Shown: piece after piece, positions 8,696 to 16,529 of the stretch
Layout of the letters: every line of letters begins with the position of its first letter
How positions within the stretch are numbered: position 1 is the first letter of the stretch
NCBI RefSeq assembly: GCF_021245725.1
Contig: NZ_JAJGSX010000038.1
Coordinates: forward strand, 1-64,000
Source of the DNA: Pseudonocardia sp. TRM90224
GTDB lineage: Bacteria; Actinomycetota; Actinomycetes; Mycobacteriales; Pseudonocardiaceae
Length of the DNA: 64,000 nt
Direction: 5' to 3'
Made by a program: the position numbers and the translations under genes
Notes under the pieces: generated by a model
Seen by the model: the letters and a program-made list of their open reading frames with translations, nothing else
Told to the model about the DNA's origin: nothing
The model's database searches: none

Positions 8696-9505
8696 CTACG
8701 GCTTGCGCCCCACCCCGCCGTACTCGTCGAGGTGCGTCGGCTCCGGCGCGCCGTCCGGCCGCGGGTCCGGCCGCCAGAACGGGACCGAGACGATCCCCGG
8801 CTCCACCAGCTCCAGGCCGGCGAAGTAGGACGCGATCTCCTCCGGCTCGCGATCGTGGTAGACGTCGCCGCCGGTGTCGGCGTAGTCCTTCTTCGCCTCC
8901 CGCTTCAGCTCCGTCGGTGTGCCGTCGCTGACCGCGAGGCAGCTGCCCGCGGGCAGCCGTTCGAGGTACTGCCCGACCAGCGTCCTGGCGTCGTCGAGGA
9001 CGGGGATGTGGCCGAGCACGCCGAACATGAGCAGCGCGATCGGTTCGGTGAGGTCGAGGGTCTCGCCGGCGTGCGCGATCACCCCGGCCACGTCGCGGAT
9101 GTCCGCGTCGAGGTAGCTCGTCGCGCCCTGCGGTGTGCTGGTCAGCAGCGTCTGCGCGTGCGCCAGCACCAGCGGGTCGTTGTCGACGTAGACGATCCGC
9201 GCGTCCGGGGCGTGGCGCTGCGCGACCTCGTGGGTGTTGTCCGCCGTCGGCAGCCCGGTCCCGATGTCGAGGAACTGCCGGATGCCCGCACCGACCAGGA
9301 AACGCACCGCACGCTGCAGGAACGCCCGCGACTCCCGCGCGTTCAACACGATCTGCGGATACACCGCCACAACGGCGTCGCCGGCTTCCCGATCGACCTC
9401 GTAGTTGTCCTTGCCGCCCAGCCAGTAGTTCCATATCCGCGCGGAGTGCGGAATGCTCGTGTCGATACCGGTACCGGCAAAGGGGTCAGTCGACTCATCG
9501 CTCAC
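8696..9505 (-). CDS. DUF574-type SAM-dependent methyltransferase
   Basis: A 269-aa protein of the actinobacterial Methyltransf_19 (DUF574) family. Diagnostic segments are HSARIWNYWLGGKDNYEVDR at residues 20-39, the SAM-binding FLDIGTGLPTADNTHEVAQ at about 78-96, and VYVDNDPLVLAHAQTLL at about 106-120. The family is abundant in filamentous actinomycetes; real substrates are mostly unknown. The GTG start at 9505 directly abuts the start of the divergent ABC-transporter region, leaving little room for separate promoters. Confidence 0.88.
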   Translation of the reverse strand: MSDESTDPFAGTGIDTSIPHSARIWNYWLGGKDNYEVDREAGDAVVAVYPQIVLNARESRAFLQRAVRFLVGAGIRQFLDIGTGLPTADNTHEVAQRHAPDARIVYVDNDPLVLAHAQTLLTSTPQGATSYLDADIRDVAGVIAHAGETLDLTEPIALLMFGVLGHIPVLDDARTLVGQYLERLPAGSCLAVSDGTPTELKREAKKDYADTGGDVYHDREPEEIASYFAGLELVEPGIVSVPFWRPDPRPDGAPEPTHLDEYGGVGRKP

Positions 9506-9568
9506 GTGACCATCCTTCCGGGTAACTTCGCTCGTGCCGATCCCCGCAGAGGCACCGAGGAGAACGAC

Positions 9569-10309
9569 CTGACCACGAGCACCCGCGCGCTGGCCGTCGA
9601 CCGCGTGCGGAAGTCCTTCGCGACCGGCACCGTTGCGCTCACCGACGTGAGCCTCACGCTGGACGCCGGCGAGTTCGTCTCCGTGGTCGGCCCGTCCGGC
9701 TGCGGGAAGTCCACCCTGCTCAGGCTCGCCTGCGGCCTGGAGACGCCGACCGCCGGGAAGGTCACGACGTCGGCGGCGTCCACCAGCTACGTCTTCCAGG
9801 ACGCGACCCTGCTGGAGTGGCGCACCGCGCTGCGCAACGTCGAGCTCGTCGACGAGCTGCGCGGCGCGCCGAAGGCGGAACGGCGCGCCAAAGCGCTCGG
9901 GGTGCTCGAACTCGTCGGGCTCGCCGGATTCGAGCACCACCATCCCCGCCAGCTCTCGGCCGGGATGCGCATGCGCGTCTCGCTCGGACGTGCGTTGGTG
10001 GCCGAACCGGAGCTCGCCCTGTTCGACGAGCCGTTCGGGGCGCTCGACGAGATCACCCGGCTGCAAATGCAGACGGAGCTGCAGACGCTTTTCCGGCTGA
10101 AGCGGTTCGCCGGGCTCTTCATCACGCATTCGGTGTCGGAAGCGGTGTACCTGTCGACCCGGGTGGTGGTGATGAGCGGCCGGCCCGGCCGGATCGTCGC
10201 CGACGTCGACATCCCGTGGGACTACCCGCGGGCTCCCGAGCTGCGGTACGAGGCGGAGTTCGCCGCGATCGCCGGCAAGGTGTCGGCGGCATTGGGGCAG
10301 CACGCGTGA
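9569..10309 (+). CDS. ABC transporter ATP-binding protein, NitT/TauT-like
   Basis: A 246-aa ATPase with Walker A GPSGCGKST, signature LSAGMRMRVSLGRAL, Walker B LALFDEPFGALDE and switch His in FITHSVSEAV. The family resembles SsuB/TauB/ThiZ importers of sulfonates, taurine, nitrate or pyrimidine precursors. The best-supported start is the rare CTG at 9569 with GAGGAG about 7 bp upstream; GTG 9506 is in frame but has no ribosome-binding site and touches the divergent methyltransferase start. It overlaps the permease by 4 bp. The signature has M in place of the common Q (SAGM rather than SGGQ). Confidence 0.85.
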   Translation: MTTSTRALAVDRVRKSFATGTVALTDVSLTLDAGEFVSVVGPSGCGKSTLLRLACGLETPTAGKVTTSAASTSYVFQDATLLEWRTALRNVELVDELRGAPKAERRAKALGVLELVGLAGFEHHHPRQLSAGMRMRVSLGRALVAEPELALFDEPFGALDEITRLQMQTELQTLFRLKRFAGLFITHSVSEAVYLSTRVVVMSGRPGRIVADVDIPWDYPRAPELRYEAEFAAIAGKVSAALGQHA

Positions 10310-11124
10310 GCACACCGACCGCCGTCGACTCCGCGCGCCGGCCGTGGCTGCGCACCGCGCTGGCCGGCGCCGCCCCGATCGTCGGTGCCCTCGCCGGGCT
10401 CGCCGCGATCTGGTACGGCGTCACCTACCTGGTGCTGAGCCCGCAGCAGCGGTTCCTGCTCCCGCCGCCGCACGAGGCGTTCGGCGCGGCGCTCGGCAAC
10501 CCGCAGCTGATGGGCCCGATGCTCGACGCGCTCGGCCGGACCATGGCGGTGGCCGTGATCGGGCTGCTGATCGCCGTGGTGCTCGGCGTCGGCTATGCCG
10601 TGGTGATGTCGCAGTCGGCGTGGGCGGAACGGCTGCTCTACCCGTACGCGGTGATCCTGCAGACGATCCCGATCCTCGCGCTCGTCCCGCTCATCGGGAT
10701 CTGGTTGGGCTACTCGTTCCCGGCGCGGGTGGTCGTCTGCGTGATCATCTCGCTGTTCCCCATGATCGCGAACACGCTCTTCGGGCTGCAGTCGGCGAGT
10801 GCGGCTGCCCACGACCTCTTCACCCTGAACAAGGCGACGCGGTGGCAGCGGCTGGTCAAGCTGCAGTTCCCGGCCGCGGTGCCGTCGATCTTCACGGGCC
10901 TGCGCACCGCAAGCGGCCTCTCGGTGATCGGGGCCATCGTCGGCGACTTCTTCTTCCAGCAGGGCGCACCCGGCATCGGCGGGCTGCTGCGCCTGTACAC
11001 CCAACGCCTGCAGATGGACGCGCTGTTCACCGCCATCACGCTCACCGCGCTGTTCGGCGTGGTGGTGTTCGCCGTCTTCGCCGCGCTCGACCGCGCGGTA
11101 GTGGGCCGGTGGTACGGCCGCTGA
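10306..11124 (+). CDS. ABC transporter permease, NitT/TauT-like
   Basis: A 272-aa inner-membrane permease with about six helices. The EAA-type loop (GLQSASAAAHDLFTLNKATRWQ ... FPAAVPSIFTGLRTASGL) between helices 4 and 5 contacts the ATPase. The overall layout matches the SsuC/TauC/ThiX permeases. GTG 10306 overlaps the ATPase stop (GTGA), so the two are coupled. No periplasmic or lipoprotein substrate-binding gene lies next to them; the transcript ends 3 bp before palindromic repeat A1. The solute receptor must be encoded elsewhere, or the system is incomplete. Confidence 0.85.
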   Translation: MSTPTAVDSARRPWLRTALAGAAPIVGALAGLAAIWYGVTYLVLSPQQRFLLPPPHEAFGAALGNPQLMGPMLDALGRTMAVAVIGLLIAVVLGVGYAVVMSQSAWAERLLYPYAVILQTIPILALVPLIGIWLGYSFPARVVVCVIISLFPMIANTLFGLQSASAAAHDLFTLNKATRWQRLVKLQFPAAVPSIFTGLRTASGLSVIGAIVGDFFFQQGAPGIGGLLRLYTQRLQMDALFTAITLTALFGVVVFAVFAALDRAVVGRWYGR

Positions 11125-11126
11125 GC

Positions 11127-11187
11127 GTCGACAACGACGTCATGGCTGTTTGTTAGCGCTCACATCAGCCAGGACGTCGTTGTCAAC
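11127..11187. repeat. Palindromic repeat family A, copy A1
   Basis: Left arm GTCGACAACGACGT (11127-11140) and right arm ACGTCGTTGTCAAC (11174-11187) form a hairpin with one mismatch. The apex contains GTTAGCGCT. It sits between the convergent permease and HxlR genes and overlaps the last codons of HxlR. Three further copies lie at 19336, 25912 and 35531. It could act as a bidirectional terminator here, but the other copies are not all at convergent sites. Confidence 0.9.
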
Positions 11188-11637
11188 GGGATCCCCGCCG
11201 TTCGGGACGAGCGTGATCTTGGTGTCGTTCGGGCCGACCGGGCGGCCGTCGGCCGCGCGGATCTCCAGCTTCGCCAGCGGCCGGCCGGTCTCCTTGTCGA
11301 CGATGCGGGAGCGTGCCTCGTCCGGCTCGAAGAGGTGCTCCTCGCTCCACTGCCGCAGCGCGACCAGCACGGGGAACAGCCCGCGCCCCTTCTCGGTCAG
11401 GACGTACTCCTGGTACGAGCCGGCCGGGACGGTCTCCAGCAACCCGTGCGCGACGAGCGCGTGCAGCCGGGCCGACAGGATGTTCTTGGCCAGGCCGAGG
11501 TTCTTCTGGAACTCCCCGAACCGGCGCAGCCCGTCGAACGCGTCCCGGATGATCAGGAACGACCAGCCGTCGCCCAGCACGTCGAGCGGGCGGGCGACGG
11601 GGCAGGTCGCGCCCTCATGACTGGTCCGTCGAGGCAT
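11140..11637 (-). CDS. HxlR-family transcriptional regulator
   Basis: Winged-helix regulator of 165 aa. CPVARPLDVLGDGWSFLIIRDA at the start and RRFGEFQKNLGLAKNILSARLHAL (recognition helix) are diagnostic of HxlR/MarR-type DUF24 proteins. ATG 11637 is preceded by GGAGGAGGGACGT. The C-terminal residues VDNDVLADVSANKQP are encoded by the family A palindrome, so the gene end has been overwritten or extended by the repeat. It is divergent from an MFS/hydrolase operon, and two palindromes between them (11653-11725) are probable binding sites. Confidence 0.88.
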   Translation of the reverse strand: MPRRTSHEGATCPVARPLDVLGDGWSFLIIRDAFDGLRRFGEFQKNLGLAKNILSARLHALVAHGLLETVPAGSYQEYVLTEKGRGLFPVLVALRQWSEEHLFEPDEARSRIVDKETGRPLAKLEIRAADGRPVGPNDTKITLVPNGGDPVDNDVLADVSANKQP

Positions 11638-11652
11638 TGACGTCCCTCCTCC

Positions 11653-11725
11653 GGTTTCACTCTGCAACCCTACTGGTTGCAAAGTGAAACCGCCTTGTGC
11701 GAATGTGGTTGCACTTTGCAACCAC
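11653..11725. promoter_or_regulatory. Two palindromic operator candidates in the HxlR/MFS divergent promoter
   Basis: Site 1 has 17-bp arms (11653-11669 and 11675-11691, right arm GGTTGCAAAGTGAAACC) with one mismatch and a 5-bp spacer. Site 2 has 9-bp perfect arms GTGGTTGCA and TGCAACCAC (11705-11725) around CTT. Both share the core GGTTGCA. Site 2 ends next to the ribosome-binding site of the MFS gene at 11736, and site 1 overlaps the leader of HxlR. Autoregulated repression of both genes is the natural reading. Confidence 0.6.
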
Positions 11726-11735
11726 GAGGAGGGTC

Positions 11736-12920
11736 ATGACGACGACGAGGGCGAGCACCCGGCTCCCGCTCCTCTTCTCGCTCGCCTGCGGGCTCGCGGT
11801 CGCGAACGTCTACTACTCCCAACCACTCCTGGAGATCATCGGCAGCGAGTTCGGGATGAGCGTTGCGACCGTCGGCATCGTCGGCACCGTCACCCAGGTC
11901 GGCTACGGCCTCGGGCTGCTGCTGATCGTCCCGCTGGGCGACCTCCTGGACCGGCGCCGACTGGTCGTCCGGCAGACGCTGCTCTCGGCGGTCGCGCTCG
12001 GCGCCGTCGTGCTCGCCCCGACCGGAGCCGTACTGCTCGCGAGCATGGCGGCAGTCGGTGCGCTCGCCGTCGTGACGCAGGTGCTGGTCGCCTACGCCGC
12101 CGGCCTCGCGAACCCGGGCGACCGCGGCCGTGACGTCGGCATCGTCACCAGCGGGATCATCGTCGGCATCCTGCTGGCCCGGACCGTGTCGGGGACGCTG
12201 GCCGACCTCGCGGGCTGGCGGTCGGTCTACGTCGTCTCCGCCGCCGCGGCGCTCGCCATGGCCGGCCTGCTGCACGTCGCGCTCCCCCGGACCGCCGAAC
12301 CTCGCGCGCAGATCCCCTACCGCCGCCTGATCGGTTCGGTGTTCAGGCTTTTCGTCGAGGTGCCGATGCTGCGGGTCAGGGCCGTTCTCGCGGCGCTGAT
12401 CTTCGCGGCGTTCGTCGTGCTGTACACGCCGATGGTGCTGCCGCTCAGCGCGCCGCCGTACTCGCTCTCGACGACGCAGGTCGGCCTGTTCGGGCTGGCC
12501 GGAGCCCTCGGCGCGCTCGGCGCCTCGCACGCCGGCCGGTTGACCGACCGCGGACGTGGCCAACGCACCACCGGGATCGGGCTGACGATCATGCTCGGCT
12601 CCTGGCTCGCGGTCGCGTTCCTGCCGTTGTCGCTGTGGGGCCTCGTGGTCGGCGTGCTCGCCATCGACTTCGGGCTGCAGTCGGTGCACGTCGCCAACCA
12701 GAGCCTGATCTACCGGGTCCGCCCGGAAGCACAGAGCCGGCTCACCGCCGGATACATGATCTTCTACTCGGTCGGCAGCGCAGCGGGCGCGATCGCCTCG
12801 ACCACCGTCTACGCGCACGCCGGCTGGACCGGCGTCTGCGTGCTCGGCGCCGCCATCAGCCTGGCCGCACTCGTCTTCTGGGCGGTCACCCGCAACCACT
12901 CGCAGAAGGAGTCACCTTGA
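11736..12920 (+). CDS. MFS transporter, probable efflux pump
   Basis: A 394-aa twelve-helix MFS protein of the YnfM/Bcr-like sugar-or-drug efflux type (ANVYYSQPLLEII near residues 23-35 is typical of this group). GDLLDRRRLV between helices 2 and 3 is the loop motif. ATG 11736 has GAGGAGGG just upstream. It is divergent from HxlR and coupled by TTGA overlap to the alpha/beta hydrolase, so export and modification or detoxification of the same compound is plausible. Confidence 0.87.
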   Translation: MTTTRASTRLPLLFSLACGLAVANVYYSQPLLEIIGSEFGMSVATVGIVGTVTQVGYGLGLLLIVPLGDLLDRRRLVVRQTLLSAVALGAVVLAPTGAVLLASMAAVGALAVVTQVLVAYAAGLANPGDRGRDVGIVTSGIIVGILLARTVSGTLADLAGWRSVYVVSAAAALAMAGLLHVALPRTAEPRAQIPYRRLIGSVFRLFVEVPMLRVRAVLAALIFAAFVVLYTPMVLPLSAPPYSLSTTQVGLFGLAGALGALGASHAGRLTDRGRGQRTTGIGLTIMLGSWLAVAFLPLSLWGLVVGVLAIDFGLQSVHVANQSLIYRVRPEAQSRLTAGYMIFYSVGSAAGAIASTTVYAHAGWTGVCVLGAAISLAALVFWAVTRNHSQKESP

Positions 12921-13780
12921 CCCACTACCGGACGGCCGACATCGACGGCCTCTCGATCTTCTACCGCGAGGCGGGCGACCCACGCCTGCCGACGATCCTG
13001 CTGCTGCACGGCTTCCCGGCGTCGTCGTTCATGTACCGCGAGCTCATCGACCGGCTGGCCGACCGGTTCCACGTGATCGCGCCCGACTACCCCGGCTTCG
13101 GGCACAGCGCGGCGCCGTCGCACACCGAGTTCGACTACACCTTCGACCGGCTCGCGGACGTCGTCGACGGGCTCGTCGACCACCTGGACCTGCCGTCGTA
13201 CGCCCTCTACATGCAGGACTTCGGTGGGCCGGTCGGGTTCCGGGTGGCCACCCGGCGGCCGGAGCGGGTCAGCTTCCTCGTCGTCCAGAACGCGAACGCG
13301 TACGAGGAGGGCCTGCCCGACAGCTTCTGGGGAGCGATCCGGGACCTGTGGCACGACCCGTCCGGGACCAACCGGGCCAAGATCGCCGAGGCCGGGATGT
13401 CGCCGGCCGCGCTCGAATGGAACTACACCCACGGTGTCGCCGACGTCGAGCGGATCAGCCCGGACAGCCGGCTCCTGCAGGAGGCGTTGCTGAACCGGCC
13501 CGGCAACAAGGACGCCATGCTCGACCTGCTCTACGACTACCGGACGAACCCCGCGCTCTACCCCGAATGGCAGGAGTACCTCCGGACGAGCCGGCCGCCG
13601 ACGCTGCTGGTCTGGGGCAAGAACGACGTGGTGTTCCCGGAGTCCGGCGCGCACCCCTTCAAGCGCGACCTGCCGGACGTCGATTTCAACCTGCTCGACA
13701 CCGGCCACTTCGCGCTGGAGGACCACTGCGAGCAGATCGCCGCCCACATCCGGAGGTTCGCCGCAGCCCTCCCCGGCTAG
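12917..13780 (+). CDS. Alpha/beta hydrolase with an Asp nucleophile (dehalogenase/epoxide-hydrolase-like)
   Basis: A 287-aa alpha/beta-hydrolase-fold enzyme. Oxyanion segment HGFPASS is at residues 31-37. The nucleophile elbow reads YMQDFGGPVG, giving Asp101 where lipases have Ser. The acid lies in KNDVVFPES and the base is His264 (DTGHFALEDH). An Asp nucleophile is known from haloalkane/haloacetate dehalogenases and epoxide hydrolases, so the reaction is likely hydrolytic dehalogenation or epoxide opening; substrate unknown. TTG 12917 overlaps the MFS stop. The gene ends 10 bp before palindrome B1. Confidence 0.85.
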   Translation: MTHYRTADIDGLSIFYREAGDPRLPTILLLHGFPASSFMYRELIDRLADRFHVIAPDYPGFGHSAAPSHTEFDYTFDRLADVVDGLVDHLDLPSYALYMQDFGGPVGFRVATRRPERVSFLVVQNANAYEEGLPDSFWGAIRDLWHDPSGTNRAKIAEAGMSPAALEWNYTHGVADVERISPDSRLLQEALLNRPGNKDAMLDLLYDYRTNPALYPEWQEYLRTSRPPTLLVWGKNDVVFPESGAHPFKRDLPDVDFNLLDTGHFALEDHCEQIAAHIRRFAAALPG

Positions 13781-13790
13781 ACACACCCGA

Positions 13791-13860
13791 AACTTCCCCA
13801 CCGTTTTGCCAACTTGCACACCCTGCGGGGCGTGCAGATTGGCAAAACGGTGGGGAAGTT
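13791..13860. repeat. Palindromic repeat family B, copy B1
   Basis: Perfect 22-bp arms, the left one starting AACTTCCCCACCGTTTTGCC (13791) and the right one at 13839-13860, enclose an imperfect inner stem. It lies between the convergent hydrolase and PadR genes. The second copy at 53081 has the same length, the same arms and the same convergent setting, which suggests a bidirectional terminator. Confidence 0.9.
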
Positions 13861-13868
13861 CGGCGTCG

Positions 13869-14435
13869 TCAGCGTGCGGACGGCGCGCTGTCGGCGGCAG
13901 CGGCGGGCTGGTCGGCCGCCGAGATCTGCTCGATCGCCCACTGCGCCCAGCCGTGCACGGCCTCGTACTGGCGCAGGCCGAACTCGGCGGCCAGCAGTCC
14001 GAACCCGACGGGGCTCCCGATCGTCGGCGGGCCGTTCTCCGCGCGGATCCGGCGCAGCTCGGTGGCGGACTCGGCGGTCTGGTCGGCGATCCCGCGCAGC
14101 AGCTCGAGCGCGTCGTCCCGATCCAACGCCGAGATCAGGAACAGCCGCAGCACCATCTCGTTGCGCACCTTGGCCTGCGGCGGCGGCTCCATCAGCCACC
14201 GCCGCAGCTCCGCCCGCCCCTCGGGCGTGGCGGCATACGTCCGGCTGCCGCGCGCGCCTTCGTGCGTGACCTCGACGAGCCCGGCGCCGGCCAGCCGGTT
14301 CAGCTCCGGATAGATGCTCGTGTGGCCGGCCTGCCAGGCATAACGGCCGATGTCGTCCTCGAACGCCTTTGTGAGCTCGTAGCCGCAGCTGGGTTGGAGG
14401 GTCAGCAGTCCGAGCAGTGCGTGTTGGAGCGACAT
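13869..14435 (-). CDS. PadR-family regulator
   Basis: A 188-aa winged-helix regulator starting MSLQHALLGLLTLQPSCGYELTKAF, the standard PadR beginning, with wing residues GLVEVTHEGARGSRTYAATPEG. The C-terminal helical dimer domain (MVLRLFLISALDRDDALELL) matches the PadR/Vir_act_alpha_C type. It is divergent from the carotenoid-oxygenase operon 73 bp away. ACATGTCGGTATTGACATGT (14461-14480) in that gap is a dyad with ACATGTC/GACATGT halves and a good operator candidate. Confidence 0.88.
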   Translation of the reverse strand: MSLQHALLGLLTLQPSCGYELTKAFEDDIGRYAWQAGHTSIYPELNRLAGAGLVEVTHEGARGSRTYAATPEGRAELRRWLMEPPPQAKVRNEMVLRLFLISALDRDDALELLRGIADQTAESATELRRIRAENGPPTIGSPVGFGLLAAEFGLRQYEAVHGWAQWAIEQISAADQPAAAADSAPSAR

Positions 14436-14451
14436 GCCGGAACTCTACATG

Positions 14452-14480
14452 ACAATCTCGACATGTCGGTATTGACATGT
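14452..14480. promoter_or_regulatory. Candidate PadR operator
   Basis: The gap between divergent PadR and carotenoid-oxygenase genes contains CGACATGTCGGTATTGACATGTCGA, that is two CGACATGTC/GACATGTCG half-sites, and a third related ACATGACAATC immediately upstream. Repeated dyad halves at a divergent regulator promoter are the usual PadR binding arrangement. Assignment is by position and symmetry only. Confidence 0.5.
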
Positions 14481-14508
14481 CGAGAGCGGAACGTGCAAGC
14501 TTCCTCCT

Positions 14509-15873
14509 GTGACAACCAGCACCGAACGCCCACTGCACATGACGGGCCACCTGGCCCCGGTCCCGGACGAGATCGACGCCACCGACCTGCCGGTGGAGGG
14601 CGCGCTCCCGCCCGAGCTCACCGGCCGCTACTTCCGCAACGGGCCCAACCCGCGCCCCGGCGAGATCTCCCAGCACTGGTTCACCGGCCACGGGATGATC
14701 CACGGCATCCGGCTCCGCGACGGCCGCGCCGAGTGGTACCGCAACCGGTGGGTCCGCACGGCGGCGCTGGACGGCAAGCCGACGTTGCGCGCCGACGGCA
14801 CGATCGACCGCAGCGTGGGCGTCGCCAACACCCACGTCATCGAGCACGCCGGACGGATCATGGCGCTCGTCGAGAGCAGCTTCCCGCACGTCATCACGCC
14901 CGACCTGGAGACCGTCGGCACCTACGACTTCGAGGGGCGGCTCACCACGGCGATGACCGCGCACCCCAAGGCCGACCCGGTCACCGGCGAGCTGCACTTC
15001 TTCGGCTACAGCGTGGTCGCGCCCTTCCTCACCTACCACCGGCTCGCGGCCGACGGCACGCTCGTGACCAGCGCCGACATCGAGGTTCCCGGCCCGACGA
15101 TGGTGCACGACTTCGCCATCACCGATCAGCACGCGGTGTTCCTCGACCTGCCGATGACCTTCGACTGGGAGCGGCTCGCGAAGGGGATGCCGTTCGACTG
15201 GGACGACGCCTACGGCGCGCGGATCGGCGTCATGCGCCTCGACCGGCCCGGCGTGGTGCACTGGTTCGACGTCGAGCCCAACTACGTCTTCCACGTCGGC
15301 AACGCCCACACCGACGCGGCCGGCCGGGTGGTGCTCGACGCCGCCCGCTACGGCCGGGCCGACGCGATCGCCATGTGGCGCGGGCTCGGGCCCGACGTCG
15401 CGGGTGACGCTGCCGCCACCGGCCTCGCCCGGCTGCACCGCTGGACGCTCGACCCCACGACCGATGTCGTTACCGAGACGGCCCTGCACGACCGCGGCAT
15501 CGAGTTCCCGACCGTCGACGACGAGCGGGTCGGCCGGGAGGCGCGCTACCGCTACGCGGTCGCCGACTCCGCCGCCGACGCCGGGATCGTCAAGTTCGAC
15601 GCCGCACTCGGCACGGTCACCGAGCACCCGATGCCGGCGGATACGGTGGCCGGGGAAGCCGTGTTCGTTCCGTCCGCGGCCACCCACCGGGCGGAGGACG
15701 ACGGATGGCTGCTCTCGATCACGACCCGCCGCGACGGCAGTGCGTCGCAGTTGCTCGTGCTCGACGCGACCGACGTCGCCGGTGAGCCGGTGGCAAGAGT
15801 GACCCTTCCCCGTGGTGTGCCGGCCGGCTTCCACGGGTCCTGGATCGACGACGCCGTCCTGGAGCAGCAGTGA
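14509..15873 (+). CDS. Carotenoid cleavage oxygenase (RPE65 superfamily)
   Basis: A 454-aa non-heme Fe(II) dioxygenase that oxidatively splits polyene or stilbene-like double bonds. Family markers are YFRNGPNPRP (residues 41-50), HWFTGHGMIHG (56-66) and ANTHVIEHAGR. Four His ligands can be placed: His152 (AHPKADPVTGE), His200 (MVHDF), His263 (NYVFHVGNAH) and His442 (GFHGSW). Length is normal and no key residue is missing. GTG 14509 starts it. It overlaps the downstream membrane-protein gene (GTGA), and divergent PadR is the likely regulator. Lignostilbene or carotenoid-type substrates are possible; no carotenoid synthesis gene is nearby. Confidence 0.9.
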   Translation: MTTSTERPLHMTGHLAPVPDEIDATDLPVEGALPPELTGRYFRNGPNPRPGEISQHWFTGHGMIHGIRLRDGRAEWYRNRWVRTAALDGKPTLRADGTIDRSVGVANTHVIEHAGRIMALVESSFPHVITPDLETVGTYDFEGRLTTAMTAHPKADPVTGELHFFGYSVVAPFLTYHRLAADGTLVTSADIEVPGPTMVHDFAITDQHAVFLDLPMTFDWERLAKGMPFDWDDAYGARIGVMRLDRPGVVHWFDVEPNYVFHVGNAHTDAAGRVVLDAARYGRADAIAMWRGLGPDVAGDAAATGLARLHRWTLDPTTDVVTETALHDRGIEFPTVDDERVGREARYRYAVADSAADAGIVKFDAALGTVTEHPMPADTVAGEAVFVPSAATHRAEDDGWLLSITTRRDGSASQLLVLDATDVAGEPVARVTLPRGVPAGFHGSWIDDAVLEQQ

Positions 15874-16529
15874 TGATCGCGAGCGAACACCGCAGCGAAG
15901 CCGTTGCGGGCGAGGAGAAGCCGGTCAACCCCGTGCGGATGATGATGCGCGGATTGGCCTTCGACGTCGGGCTGCCCGTCGTCACCTACTACGCGCTGCA
16001 CCTGCTCGGCGCCGACGACTGGGTCGCGCTGCTCGCGGCGTCCGGGATCGCCGCGACGCGGATCGTCTGGAGCGCGGTGCAGGAGCGCAAGCTCAACCAG
16101 TTCGCGACGGTGATGCTGCTGGTCTACGGGCTGGGGTTCGCGCTCGCCTTCGTCACCGGCGACCCGCGGACGCTGCTGCTCAAGAGCTCGTTCGTGACCG
16201 GCGCGGTCGGGCTCCTCTTCCTGGCGTCGGCGATCCACGGCAAGCAGCCGCTGACGCTCAGCGCCGCGCAGAGCTTCATGCCGCGCAAGTCCGCGGAGCT
16301 CGCCGAGCTGTACCGCGTCGAGCCGAAGGCCAGGAACCACTTCCGGATCTCGTCCACCGTCTGGGGTGTCGGGCTCCTGACCGAGGCGATCGTGCGGATC
16401 CCACTGGTCTACCTGCTCCCGATCGAGATCGCCTACGGCGTTACCGAGGGCATGTTCGTGGCGACGTTCGTGGTGCTGATGGTCTGGAACGGCTGGTACG
16501 TCCGGCGCACCGGGTTCAAGCAGGATTGA
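15870..16529 (+). CDS. VC0807-like integral membrane protein
   Basis: A 219-aa membrane protein with five or six helices: LAFDVGLPVVTYYALHLLG, WVALLAASGIAATRIVWSA, FATVMLLVYGLGFALAFVTG, SSFVTGAVGLLFLASAI and a C-terminal pair. The arrangement resembles the VC0807 family of actinobacterial membrane proteins, often found beside PadR and dioxygenase genes; function is unknown. It starts at GTG 15870 (or ATG 15873) inside the stop of the carotenoid-oxygenase gene, so it is co-translated. It ends in a 14-bp convergent overlap with the AfsR-like gene. Confidence 0.7.
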   Translation: MMIASEHRSEAVAGEEKPVNPVRMMMRGLAFDVGLPVVTYYALHLLGADDWVALLAASGIAATRIVWSAVQERKLNQFATVMLLVYGLGFALAFVTGDPRTLLLKSSFVTGAVGLLFLASAIHGKQPLTLSAAQSFMPRKSAELAELYRVEPKARNHFRISSTVWGVGLLTEAIVRIPLVYLLPIEIAYGVTEGMFVATFVVLMVWNGWYVRRTGFKQD

